Shown here: positions 43,353 through 51,294 of the stretch, piece by piece
How positions within the stretch are numbered: the stretch's first letter is position 1
Layout of the letters: every line of letters begins with the position of its first letter
Assembly (NCBI GenBank): GCA_004172935.1
Contig: SDZD01000024.1
Span: 28,417 to 92,416, forward strand
Length of the DNA stretch: 64,000 nucleotides
DNA from: a bacterium
Lineage (GTDB): Bacteria; Armatimonadota; Abditibacteriia; Abditibacteriales; Abditibacteriaceae
Direction: 5' to 3'
Position numbers and translations under genes: made by a program
The notes under the pieces: model-generated
What the model saw: the letters and a program-made list of their open reading frames with translations, nothing else
Database searches by the model: none
Told to the model about the DNA's origin: nothing

Positions 43353-44390
43353 TTAACCGAAGAACATTTCTGCTGTTCGATACAAATCGGAATCGAGTTC
43401 TTTGGGCGACTGGGTCGCCTCGTCAAGCGAAACATGCGTCACCTTGGGGCCATGCATAGCCACCATTTGGCCCCACTTCTCTTCCAACACCAATTCCATC
43501 GCCCCGACACCGTAGCGAGTTGCCAAAACTCGGTCATACGGTGTCGGGCTGCCACCACGTTGGGTGTAGCCCAGCACAGTAACGCGGGTTTCGATGGAAG
43601 TTCGCTTTTCGATTTCGCGCGCTAATTGGCGACCGATACCGCCAAGGTTGCGCTCATTGTAAAGCATCTCTTTGGTTTCGTCGCTCAAGAAGTCTTCGCT
43701 ATCATCAGGGCGGGCCGCTTCGGCCACAACGATGATGGAGAACGTCAATTTACGCTTGCGGCGCGATTCGATAAGCCGGACAATTTCCGACATCTTGAAC
43801 GGCTTTTCGGGCACCAACACGATGTCGGCACCGCCCGCAATACCCGCAGTGGCGGCAATCCAGCCAACCATGCGCCCCATGACTTCCAAAATCATCACGC
43901 GGTCGTGGCTTTCAGCGGTGGTGTGCAAACGGTCGATGGCATCGGTAGCAATAGAAACCGCCGTGTCGAAACCGAAGGTCATGTCAGTGCCCCGCAAGTC
44001 GTTATCAATGGTCTTAGGCACGCCCACAACAGGCATGTTGTAACGGTGAAACATCTCGCGCGCAGCCGCCAGAGTGCCATTGCCGCCAACGACGATTACC
44101 CCCTCCATCTCCGACTCCGCGAAGTTTTTACGGATGAGGTTAAGTGAGTCGGCATCGGCGAGAGGATTGGTTCGCGAAGTCCCTAGAATGGTGCCGCCAC
44201 GCGCTAAAATTCCAGAAACTGATGAGCGGGTTAAAGGTGCGAAATCACCATCGCGCAGTCCATCCCAACCACGCTTGATGCCAAGAATGGGCACTTCGGC
44301 CAGAGTCGCGCGCCGCACAACAGCACGAATAACAGCGTTGAGGCCAGGGCAATCGCCGCCCCCTGTCAGGATTCCAACCGGTCTTTTCAT
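43353..44390 (-). CDS. pfkA: 6-phosphofructokinase, mixed-substrate type
   Basis: Glycolytic phosphorylation of fructose 6-phosphate, 345 residues. GILTGGGDCPGLNAVIRAVVRRA binds the phosphoryl donor, VVGGNGTLAAA and PKTIDNDLRGTDMTFGFDTAV form the active site, and EVMGRMVGWIAA contributes the sugar-phosphate Arg. The donor-specificity positions are of mixed type: Gly where ATP enzymes have Gly (GGNG) but Lys where pyrophosphate enzymes have Lys (PKTIDND). The usual Asp of GGDG is Asn. It therefore belongs to the group with either ATP or PPi members, and the donor cannot be called from sequence alone. Monocistronic. Confidence 0.93.
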   Translation of the reverse strand: MKRPVGILTGGGDCPGLNAVIRAVVRRATLAEVPILGIKRGWDGLRDGDFAPLTRSSVSGILARGGTILGTSRTNPLADADSLNLIRKNFAESEMEGVIVVGGNGTLAAAREMFHRYNMPVVGVPKTIDNDLRGTDMTFGFDTAVSIATDAIDRLHTTAESHDRVMILEVMGRMVGWIAATAGIAGGADIVLVPEKPFKMSEIVRLIESRRKRKLTFSIIVVAEAARPDDSEDFLSDETKEMLYNERNLGGIGRQLAREIEKRTSIETRVTVLGYTQRGGSPTPYDRVLATRYGVGAMELVLEEKWGQMVAMHGPKVTHVSLDEATQSPKELDSDLYRTAEMFFG

Positions 44391-44588
44391 CGTGGCTTAT
44401 TTTAGGCGAAATGCGTTTCGCGCGGATTAATTTTCTGGCATTCCATCCAGCGCATTCCCTCAATTTTCCCCATGTTGAAGAGATGCCCAATCATCCTCTC
44501 AGTGAAGAATTCGCACAACTGGCGAATCAGTAACACGGCTCATAGGCGTGTCTTCGTCCAAACAATATTTCCTATGACTCCAATTACT

Positions 44589-44650
44589 AAAAATGCCCGC
44601 TCACCGAAGTAAGCGGGCAACAGCTAATGCGTTTACGTTTGGCATTAGCT
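44589..44650 (-). terminator. tandem hairpins after the GntR-LacI-type regulator gene
   Basis: Proximal to the gene: AGCTAATGC / GCATTAGCT (44622-44650, loop 11). Distal: TGCCCGCT / AGCGGGCA (44594-44619), followed on the minus strand by TTTTTAG. The distal one is the intrinsic terminator. Confidence 0.8.
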
Positions 44651-44666
44651 AGAACGAATCATGCTT

Positions 44667-45791
44667 TTAGCTCGCCAGGCGAGGTGCGATGGATACGACG
44701 GGCGATTCGGGTTCTTCGTCGCGGAGCAGGGTTTCGAGCATCGAGAACATGGCTCCAGCGACATCAGCGGGATCAAATTCCAACAGCGTCAGGCTTTCTT
44801 CAAAGCCCCACAGCAAATCGGAGTTTTTGTTGGTGTGGCTGGCAACTTTAAGGGTAGCATCGGCCTCTTTGCCGACTTTGATTCCCAGATGTAGCCATGT
44901 CGCCAGAGCGCCGCGCGTCATATCGTCATCAAGGCAGACAACGCCATCCGGCCACGAATCCTTGCCCTGAGCTTCAAAAACTTCGCGGGCGGCAGCTTGC
45001 CCCTGCTCGCGATTGCGAATGCGTTCGGTGGAAGGAGCATCGCTCAAATCGCCCAAACGATACACCAAATTCGGGTCGTATGTGGCGCCGCCTTCTTCGA
45101 GGGCAGCTTTGTAAGCATCAAGTTCTTCAAAGCTCTCTTCGCCTTCGGCAGGACCAAGCCCAACGCCAACAGGCATCCACAAAGCAATGCGTTTACAACC
45201 CTGGCGAAGCAATTCGCGCGTGCCCATCGCGGCGGTCTGCGCATGGTGGATACGAACGCGATAGGGCGCGAGCGGTGCGTAGGCCAAAGCGACAAGTGGC
45301 AGATTCTGCTTGAGAAGCCAACCCAGCGCTTTGGAGCGCGAGTTCGCGGCATACAACAACCCCGAAACGCGGCGAGTTTTGATGGCCTCGGCCAAGTCGG
45401 GGTGGACCGGAACATTCTGCGAAGGCTCGGCCAAAAACACCGAGAAGCGTTCGCCGCCTTCTTCGGCACGGCGCTGGGCCTCGTGCAACAACAACGAGCG
45501 GAAGGGCGATTCGCCAAAGCCCAATCCTTCGCGGTCGTAAACAAGGCCAACAGCGTTTTGCCCGGCGCGCTCAGTGACATAAGTACCCGACCCTTGGCGG
45601 CGAACGACCCAGCCTTGTGCTTCGAGTTCGGACAGAGCACGATTGAGTGTCATGACGCTGGTGCCCGTTTCCTCAGCGAGTTGGGCCATTGTTGGGAGCC
45701 TTGCCCCTGGTCCCAGTTGCCTCGCCATTTTGATGAGGTGCGCCGAAAGCGCTTGCGTTTTGGTCGTATACGCCAAAGGTTTGCGTGCCAT
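44667..45791 (-). CDS. GntR-type DNA-binding / LacI-type ligand-binding transcriptional regulator
   Basis: A 374-residue repressor-like protein. The N-terminal winged helix is of GntR type (GPGARLPTMAQLAEETGTSVMTLNRALSELEAQGWVVRRQGSGTYV, about 27-72). The rest is a periplasmic-binding-protein fold as in LacI/AraR proteins (VSGLLYAANSRSKALGWLLKQNLPLVALAY, RIALWMPVGVGLGPAEGEESFEELDAYKAALEEGG, PDGVVCLDDDMTRGALATWLHLGIKV). This AraR-like chimera usually senses a sugar such as arabinose. No sugar operon is adjacent, though LacI-type palindromes with a central CG lie at the GH127 and GH78 starts in this window and could be its targets; that is speculation. Confidence 0.9.
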   Translation of the reverse strand: MARKPLAYTTKTQALSAHLIKMARQLGPGARLPTMAQLAEETGTSVMTLNRALSELEAQGWVVRRQGSGTYVTERAGQNAVGLVYDREGLGFGESPFRSLLLHEAQRRAEEGGERFSVFLAEPSQNVPVHPDLAEAIKTRRVSGLLYAANSRSKALGWLLKQNLPLVALAYAPLAPYRVRIHHAQTAAMGTRELLRQGCKRIALWMPVGVGLGPAEGEESFEELDAYKAALEEGGATYDPNLVYRLGDLSDAPSTERIRNREQGQAAAREVFEAQGKDSWPDGVVCLDDDMTRGALATWLHLGIKVGKEADATLKVASHTNKNSDLLWGFEESLTLLEFDPADVAGAMFSMLETLLRDEEPESPVVSIAPRLAS

Positions 45792-45850
45792 AAAGTTCTA
45801 ATTTAACTGGATATGCGAGGTTTGGTCAGTTAGAGAGTGAAGCCAAGGTA

Positions 45851-46927
45851 TTAACCGTGTGTACGCTCGAATTCACGCATAAATGCGGTCAGTGCTTCAA
45901 CCGATTCCAGCTCGACCGCATTATAAAGCGAAGCCCGCAAACCACCGACACTGCGATGCCCCTTAAGGCCAATAAAACCAGCTTTGGTGGCTTCGGTGGC
46001 GAACTGTGCCCCCAACTCTTCGCTCGGCAAACGGAACGTGATGTTCATTTGCGAACGATTCTCTTTGTCAGCAAACCCCGTATAAAACCCACTTGAATCA
46101 ATCTGAGCATACAAGGCGTTAGCCTTGGCCGTGTTACGCGCTTGCATCCCAGCTACGCCCCCCAACGATTCGATCCACTCGCACACGAGGCCAATCATGT
46201 AAATGCCAAACGTCGGCGGCGTGTTGTACAGCGAGTGCTCTTTGGCGTGCGTCGCGTAAGCGAGCATGGTGGGGATTTGTGGCAGGGGTTCGATCCAATC
46301 GCGGCGTATCGCCACAACCGTCACTCCCGAAGGCCCGATGTTTTTCTGGGCGCCACCATAAATGAGGCCATATTTTTCCACGTTGATGGGGCGCGACAAA
46401 ATATCGCTCGACGCATCGCAAACCAGAGGCACGCCATTCGTTTCAGGTTCGGTGGGCCACTGCACTCCCTCGATGGTTTCGTTCGAGGTGAAGTGGACGT
46501 ATTTGGCCGCACTATCGAGATCGAACTCGCTTGCCAGTGGAACACGTTTCCAATTGGCGCTTTCACTGCTGGCGGCGATGCGGGCAGCGCCTTCTTTCTT
46601 GGCTTCGGCGATAGCCTTACGGCCCCACGCGCCATGAACCAAATAATCGGCCTTCGCGCCGTTCTGCAACACGTTCATAGGCACCATCGAGAACTGCAAA
46701 CTCGCCCCCCCTTGCAAGAACAACACAGTCCAGTCGTCGTTAAGGCCAAGCAAGCGCTTCAGGCCATCCTCGGCCCCTTGATTGACGTTTTCAAATTGCT
46801 TCGAGCGGTGGCTCCATTCCATCACCGACATGCCTGTGTGATGCAAATCGGGCAGTTCGACCTGTACCCGTTCCAGTACGGGCAAAGGCAGAGCAGCAGG
46901 GCCAGCATTAAAATTATGGACGCGCAT
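45851..46927 (-). CDS. serC: phosphoserine aminotransferase
   Basis: PLP enzyme converting 3-phosphohydroxypyruvate to phosphoserine (serine synthesis) and acting in pyridoxine synthesis. FNAGPAALPLPVLERVQ opens the protein. LFLQGGASLQFSMVPMN, VCDASSDILSRPINVEKYGLIYGGAQKNIGPSGV (Schiff-base Lys in AQKN) and GLKGHRSVGGLRASLYNAVELESVEAL are all diagnostic. At 358 residues it is full length. The divergent gap upstream (46928-47258) contains a candidate structured RNA on the opposite strand. Confidence 0.96.
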   Translation of the reverse strand: MRVHNFNAGPAALPLPVLERVQVELPDLHHTGMSVMEWSHRSKQFENVNQGAEDGLKRLLGLNDDWTVLFLQGGASLQFSMVPMNVLQNGAKADYLVHGAWGRKAIAEAKKEGAARIAASSESANWKRVPLASEFDLDSAAKYVHFTSNETIEGVQWPTEPETNGVPLVCDASSDILSRPINVEKYGLIYGGAQKNIGPSGVTVVAIRRDWIEPLPQIPTMLAYATHAKEHSLYNTPPTFGIYMIGLVCEWIESLGGVAGMQARNTAKANALYAQIDSSGFYTGFADKENRSQMNITFRLPSEELGAQFATEATKAGFIGLKGHRSVGGLRASLYNAVELESVEALTAFMREFERTHG

Positions 46928-46958
46928 AAAAACTCACAGAGTTTTACGCTTCCGGTCC

Positions 46959-46987
46959 TTGCAAGGTCACTTGCCCTCTTTCATACT
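46959..46987 (+). promoter_or_regulatory. candidate promoter of the structured RNA
   Basis: TTGCAA (46959-46964), a 17-base spacer and CATACT (46982-46987). A start near 46994 would give a transcript of about 220 bases ending at the terminator at 47174-47215. Confidence 0.5.
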
Positions 46988-46993
46988 GTTGGA

Positions 46994-47215
46994 TAACCAA
47001 CCAAGGAGGTGGTCCATATTAGTAGTAGTAGAAAATTAATTGGCCGAGGTGAGCGCGAGTCCTGAACTCGCTCTTGAAGGCAAGGTTTGAACCATTCAGA
47101 CCACCTTCTTGAAAAGCCTTAAGAGCGCTTGGAAGTATCCGGTTCAGGATAATCCCGCGCGCTCACCGCTTCAACAAATGCCGCACTTTTCAAAAAGTGC
47201 GGCATTTGTCTTTTC
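46994..47215 (+). ncRNA. candidate rod-shaped structured RNA ending in an intrinsic terminator
   Basis: Non-coding stretch with nested complementary segments. GGTGAGCGCG (47048-47057) pairs perfectly with CGCGCTCACC (47158-47167). TCCTGAAC (47060-47067) pairs with GTTCAGGA (47142-47149). CGCTCTT (47069-47075) pairs with AAGAGCG (47121-47127), and AAGGC (47077-47081) with GCCTT (47116-47120). Together these make a long irregular rod. A competing 12-bp helix AAGGAGGTGGTC (47003-47014) with GACCACCTTCTT (47099-47110) would exclude part of the rod. A strong terminator follows. It is either a free-standing small RNA or a long 5' leader controlling the acidic-fusion gene that starts 45 bases after the terminator. 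No known family was recognised (not tRNA, 5S, SRP, tmRNA or a common riboswitch by motif). Confidence 0.5.
47174..47215 (+). terminator. intrinsic terminator ahead of the acidic-fusion gene
   Basis: ACAAATGCCGCAC...TTTT and AAAA...GTGCGGCATTTGT form a long perfect stem, followed by CTTTTC. Its position upstream of a coding gene is what implies an RNA product or attenuator. Confidence 0.88.
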
Positions 47216-47258
47216 TGGCCCCTTTCCAGATTCTCAAAAAAGGGCACACTGCCTTCTT

Positions 47259-49079
47259 GTGGACACGTTCAATTTTTCGTTTTTCGATGATAAGCCGCAG
47301 GAGTCGAAATCGGACGCCGAAGAAACCTCTTCGTCTTCTACACCCGCCGCATCCGAAAACGAGGGTCAAACCGACACTGACGAAGATCCGTTCGGCTTCG
47401 ACGCTTTCGATTTGAGCGAAAGCGCTCCCGAAACAGAAACCGATGAGGAAGAAGATTTCGATCTGACGTTAGATACGCCAGACGAACCTACCCCCACCTC
47501 AAAAAACGATGACGCCGACAAATTCGACTTATCATCGTTATCGGCGGGCATTCGCGTGAACGAGTCTTTGGGCGGCGACAATTTCCCCGGCCTGTCGTTG
47601 GCTCTTCCATCCTCCAAATCGGACTTCGATGGGTTTGACGATCTTCAACTAGACAGCGAAAAACAGAGCAGCGACACGTCGTTTGATGACCTGGCGTTAG
47701 AGCCAACACCACAAACTAGTGCTACCTCCCTCGGCGATTTCGATCTGGAATTGGAAGATGCGAACTCAGTACGTGACAACGCCAACCAATTGCGGCAAAT
47801 GGGATTCGATGATTCGCTCTCCCTACCCGAACCAGAGCCAATTTCTGAAAGTGAACCCCTTCAGAAATTGGAGCCACTGACCAAACACGAGACGGAAGAT
47901 TTCAGTCTTCCACTGGACCCAACGGAAATTCGCGCTTCCGTAACACCAGCTATTTTTCTTGAACCAACTCCTCCGGCACAGGAAAGTAAAAAAAAACCTT
48001 CTGGCCAAAGCCCTTCAACTCGCGAAGAAGGGGCTAAAGCGAAACTTGCGCGTTTTCTGACCACCGACGACCCCTATGGCGAAGTGGCGCCACCGCGTGC
48101 GCGCTTGCGTGTCGCTATTTTGGGGGCATCAGGCATCGGTAGAAACCACGCGCGCTGGTTCGCCCGCCATTCATGCGATGTCGTGTCGTTTCTGGGTTCG
48201 AGCGACGAAAGCGTGGAACGGACACAGTCGCAACTTCAAACTCACATGGGCTTTGAAGGACAAGGCTACTCCGATTTAGGTCGACTGCTGAGCGAAACAC
48301 AACCTCAGGCGATCTGCATCGCGTCACCTTCACCTCTGCACTACGTCCACGCCATGCAATGCTTGGAAGCGGGTACTCACGTGCTGTGCGAGAAACCGCT
48401 GGTGTACGCGCCCAAACGCAGCAAACGCGAAAATATGGATGGCGCCCGTGAGTTGCTCAAAGCCGCCACCAAACGTAATCTGGTGTTAGCCACCCAGCTT
48501 CAATACGGCTCGGCGACACCAATTTTGTGCCGCCTCGCGGGTGTATCACCATTCGAAGTCGGCGACTTCGCGATGGAGATTGAGACAAGCAATTCCAAGT
48601 CGCCGCGCGACCCGAAAGAGTTGTGGGTTGATCTTGCGCCGCATCCGCTCTCAGTCGCGCAGTATTTGGGCGGCGATGGCGCAGAAATCGTCCAGGAGAC
48701 GCTCCAGTTGCTGCCTTCGCGCTCAGCCTACACCACCGAAGTAACGGCCCGTTTTGGGGTGCGTAGCGCCGAAGGCCGACTGATCATGTGCCGCATCATC
48801 GTGCGCTGGTTCGACAAAGGTGTAGATAACCGCGAACCGCGTCGCCGCTTTTCCTTCAACGGACGCATAGTGCAGTATTCGGGCGTAAAAAGCCCGGATG
48901 GAACCTATATGGCGCAGTACGTGGCACCTGATGGCTACATCTCACACTACTCCGACCCGGTCGATTACCTAATTGGCAACTTTGTAAGAACGTGTTGGCA
49001 GGAAGACCAACTCATTCTTTCTTCTGAACAGGGTGTCCAGAATCTCGACTGGCTACTCTCGACCGCAGAAAAGCTATAG
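47259..49079 (+). CDS. acidic disordered domain fused to a Gfo/Idh/MocA-like oxidoreductase domain
   Basis: About 606 residues. The first about 270 are highly acidic, Ser/Thr/Asp/Glu-rich and without globular pattern, built of loosely repeated FDDL, FDLSL, DFDLELED-type words. The C-terminal about 330 are a Rossmann oxidoreductase-like domain (RLRVAILGASGIGRNHARWFARHSCDVVSFLGSSDE, then AICIASPSPLHYVHAMQCLEAGTHVLCEKPLVYAP with the family Lys in EKPL). A GTG at 47259 (VDTFNFSFFDDKPQ) is preferred over the TTG at 47109, which would translate through the terminator. The next gene, a family 2 glycosyltransferase, suggests a surface-sugar context. The fusion partner is unusual for this enzyme family. 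Confidence 0.78.
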   Translation: MDTFNFSFFDDKPQESKSDAEETSSSSTPAASENEGQTDTDEDPFGFDAFDLSESAPETETDEEEDFDLTLDTPDEPTPTSKNDDADKFDLSSLSAGIRVNESLGGDNFPGLSLALPSSKSDFDGFDDLQLDSEKQSSDTSFDDLALEPTPQTSATSLGDFDLELEDANSVRDNANQLRQMGFDDSLSLPEPEPISESEPLQKLEPLTKHETEDFSLPLDPTEIRASVTPAIFLEPTPPAQESKKKPSGQSPSTREEGAKAKLARFLTTDDPYGEVAPPRARLRVAILGASGIGRNHARWFARHSCDVVSFLGSSDESVERTQSQLQTHMGFEGQGYSDLGRLLSETQPQAICIASPSPLHYVHAMQCLEAGTHVLCEKPLVYAPKRSKRENMDGARELLKAATKRNLVLATQLQYGSATPILCRLAGVSPFEVGDFAMEIETSNSKSPRDPKELWVDLAPHPLSVAQYLGGDGAEIVQETLQLLPSRSAYTTEVTARFGVRSAEGRLIMCRIIVRWFDKGVDNREPRRRFSFNGRIVQYSGVKSPDGTYMAQYVAPDGYISHYSDPVDYLIGNFVRTCWQEDQLILSSEQGVQNLDWLLSTAEKL

Positions 49080-49128
49080 GCACATCAATAAAACGGCCTG
49101 AAGAGTTGTTCCTCAAAGGAACATTTAC

Positions 49129-50088
49129 TTGCATCACACAAATCCCCCCACTGACCGGAAACCAGCTTTTTCTGGCGCAGTCAGCTGTCTGATTCCGGTT
49201 TATAACGCCGCCAAATTTCTCCCCTCTCTGCTGGAAGGCATCAAAAACCAGACGATTCCTTTCAGCGAAGTCATCTGCTACGATGATGGCAGTACCGATG
49301 ATTCGGCTCAAATAGCCGAAGCATGGGGGGCGCGCGTCATTCGCGGACAGGAAAATCGCGGCATTTCCCATGCACGCAACCAACTCCTCGAAGCGGCTCA
49401 GGGCGACTACATCCACTTTCACGATGCCGATGACCTGATCGACACTCGTTTCCTGGAGTTGCTGACCCCTCATATCGCCCCCAACAAAGCCGCCTTTTGT
49501 TCCTATAAGCGGCTCTACCCCGATGGCAAAAGCAAAAATTTCAAATACGAGAATTTTGCCGCTCACTCTGATCCAACGGAATTCTTTATCTGGAATTTCG
49601 TCCATCTCAATGCCCTCATTTATCCAAGGGAAGTCGCCCTAAAATGCGAGCGATTCTGGGAGGATTTGTGGACAGAAGAAGACAAACCCTGGACGGTGTT
49701 GATGTCTCTCCACGGTCTAAAATTCCACTACGAAAATGTTCCTCTGGTGACATGGATCGCTCATGCCAATTCCACGATGGCCACGATGGCCAAAGGGGAA
49801 CGTCCCGTCCTATTCAAAATCGCCAGTGGGCGATTGATGAAGCATTTATCCCCTACCCATCAGCACAGTTTCGGGCAATTTCTGACCAACCTCGCATGGA
49901 AGCACTACTACGATGAACAATTCGAGCGGGCGAGTCATATGCTGGAACTATCGCATCAAGCGGGCGTGCGCTACTGGAATGGTGGCGGCTCTTTCGCACG
50001 TCGCTTAAGCCAACTGATTGGCATTAAAGCCACATTCTGGGTAAGGACACGTTGGGGCCAACTACGCGCCCGCCCAATAGCCTCTTAA
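49129..50088 (+). CDS. family 2 glycosyltransferase
   Basis: A 319-residue GT-A fold enzyme with no membrane segments. AVSCLIPVYNAAKFLPSLLEGIKNQTIPFSEVICYDDGSTDDS is the nucleotide-sugar-binding start, HFHDADDLIDTRFLELL contains the metal-binding DxD-like motif, and WTEEDKPWTVLM provides a candidate catalytic acidic cluster. The start is TTG at 49129, supported by AAAGGA eight bases upstream; no nearer ATG gives a complete domain. It probably extends a surface glycan. Fifty bases downstream of the acidic fusion gene. Confidence 0.9.
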   Translation: MHHTNPPTDRKPAFSGAVSCLIPVYNAAKFLPSLLEGIKNQTIPFSEVICYDDGSTDDSAQIAEAWGARVIRGQENRGISHARNQLLEAAQGDYIHFHDADDLIDTRFLELLTPHIAPNKAAFCSYKRLYPDGKSKNFKYENFAAHSDPTEFFIWNFVHLNALIYPREVALKCERFWEDLWTEEDKPWTVLMSLHGLKFHYENVPLVTWIAHANSTMATMAKGERPVLFKIASGRLMKHLSPTHQHSFGQFLTNLAWKHYYDEQFERASHMLELSHQAGVRYWNGGGSFARRLSQLIGIKATFWVRTRWGQLRARPIAS

Positions 50089-50172
50089 AGAGAACACCAA
50101 TTCGTATTTTATTGCCCGTAAAAGGTACAAAACCTTGACGAATGGATGCGGGCTAACGAAAAGTTATAGGCA

Positions 50173-51267
50173 ATGCCTTACACGCACAACTCGCGTGGGT
50201 TATCGGACGCGCAAATCGAAGCGCTTCGGGATAGTGCGAGCGATGGATGGCGAGCGATCCGCATGGTATTGCCCGCAGTCTGGCTGTTCGCACTGATTAT
50301 TCTGGTTTCCACCATTGGCTATATCGCGCTTGGTTGGCCCGCCTTCGATGCGCTCTATATGGTCGTGATTTCGGTGTTCAGCGTCGGCTACGGCGAAGTC
50401 CGCCCCGTCGCGACTGTCGCCGAACGAATATGGACAATCGGAGTCATTTTCGCGGGTTGGACGGGCGTGGTCGTAACTCTAGGGGGCATCACCAAAGCCG
50501 TGACCGAGGGCGAACTTCGCCGTGTCACCCAATCGCATCGCACTCGCCGCGCTATGGATCATCTCAACCAACACGTCATCATCTGCGGCTATGGCCGCAT
50601 GGGGCAAACCCTCGCGCGCGAACTGCAACGCGCCCATGTGCCCTTTGTCATCATCGACCGTGACGAGGAGCGCGTCGCCCAAATCACCACCGATGGCTTT
50701 ATCGCCTATCGTGGCGACGCCACCGAAGAATCAGTATTGGAAGCGTGTGGTATCGCGCGCTCCAGCTATCTGGCGACTGTGCTGCCACAGGACGCCCTGA
50801 ACGTGTTCATCACCCTCACGGCGCGCAACCTTTCGAGAACCATCAAGATTTTTGCGCGCGGCGAACAGCCCTCGACCGAACGCAAGCTCAAACAGGCCGG
50901 AGCCGATGAGGTCATTTTGCCCGCCCAAATTGGCGCGCTTCGCATCGCTCATGCCGTGGTCGAACCAGAAATCGCCATGATGGTTCACCACTCAGCGGGA
51001 GGTGTCGATTTGAGCGCTCTGGGCGTCGAGGTAGACGAGTTGTACTTGCACCCGAACGCAGTCCTGCTGGGGCAAAGCGTGCGCTCCTTGCATCGGCAGG
51101 CAAGCGGCGAGATTATGGTGTTGGCCGTGCGGCGCGGCACCCAGTTGCTACGCGAGGCGCTAGACGACCTCATCCTGCAAAAAGACGACGTGCTACTGGT
51201 CGTCTCCCGCTCCAAAGAGCTTCCCGCGATATTGGCACGCGACGTAGACCGCGCCGAGTTGATATAA
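50173..51267 (+). CDS. potassium channel / TrkA-type RCK-domain protein
   Basis: A 364-residue two-transmembrane potassium channel: first helix VLPAVWLFALIILVSTIGYIAL, pore helix and filter VVISVFSVGYGEV (GYG filter intact), second helix IWTIGVIFAGWTGVVVTLGGI. A TrkA-N (RCK) domain follows with NAD-binding NQHVIICGYGRMGQTLARELQRAHVPFVIIDRDEERV, then a C-terminal TrkA-C domain (LHRQASGEIMVLAVRRGTQLL, LQKDDVLLVVSRSKELPAIL). It would let ligand- or nucleotide-gated K+ flow across the inner membrane. Monocistronic, convergent with the GH127 gene. Confidence 0.93.
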   Translation: MPYTHNSRGLSDAQIEALRDSASDGWRAIRMVLPAVWLFALIILVSTIGYIALGWPAFDALYMVVISVFSVGYGEVRPVATVAERIWTIGVIFAGWTGVVVTLGGITKAVTEGELRRVTQSHRTRRAMDHLNQHVIICGYGRMGQTLARELQRAHVPFVIIDRDEERVAQITTDGFIAYRGDATEESVLEACGIARSSYLATVLPQDALNVFITLTARNLSRTIKIFARGEQPSTERKLKQAGADEVILPAQIGALRIAHAVVEPEIAMMVHHSAGGVDLSALGVEVDELYLHPNAVLLGQSVRSLHRQASGEIMVLAVRRGTQLLREALDDLILQKDDVLLVVSRSKELPAILARDVDRAELI

Positions 51268-51294
51268 GCAACTCGGCACGCCATGCCTATTTGC

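Noticed and set aside
44474..44532. Very short ATG frames upstream of phosphofructokinase
   Set aside because: One runs into the downstream terminator hairpin, the other is only 16 codons; no independent support.
47003..47110. Possible tRNA in the serC upstream gap because of a GGTTTGAACC segment
   Set aside because: The T-arm-like segment lacks a proper 5-bp stem and no acceptor/anticodon layout fits; treated as part of the rod-shaped RNA candidate.
47010..47150. Known riboswitch (T-box, SAM, glycine, FMN) or SRP/6S RNA in the same gap
   Set aside because: No conserved core motif of those classes could be found on either strand by eye.
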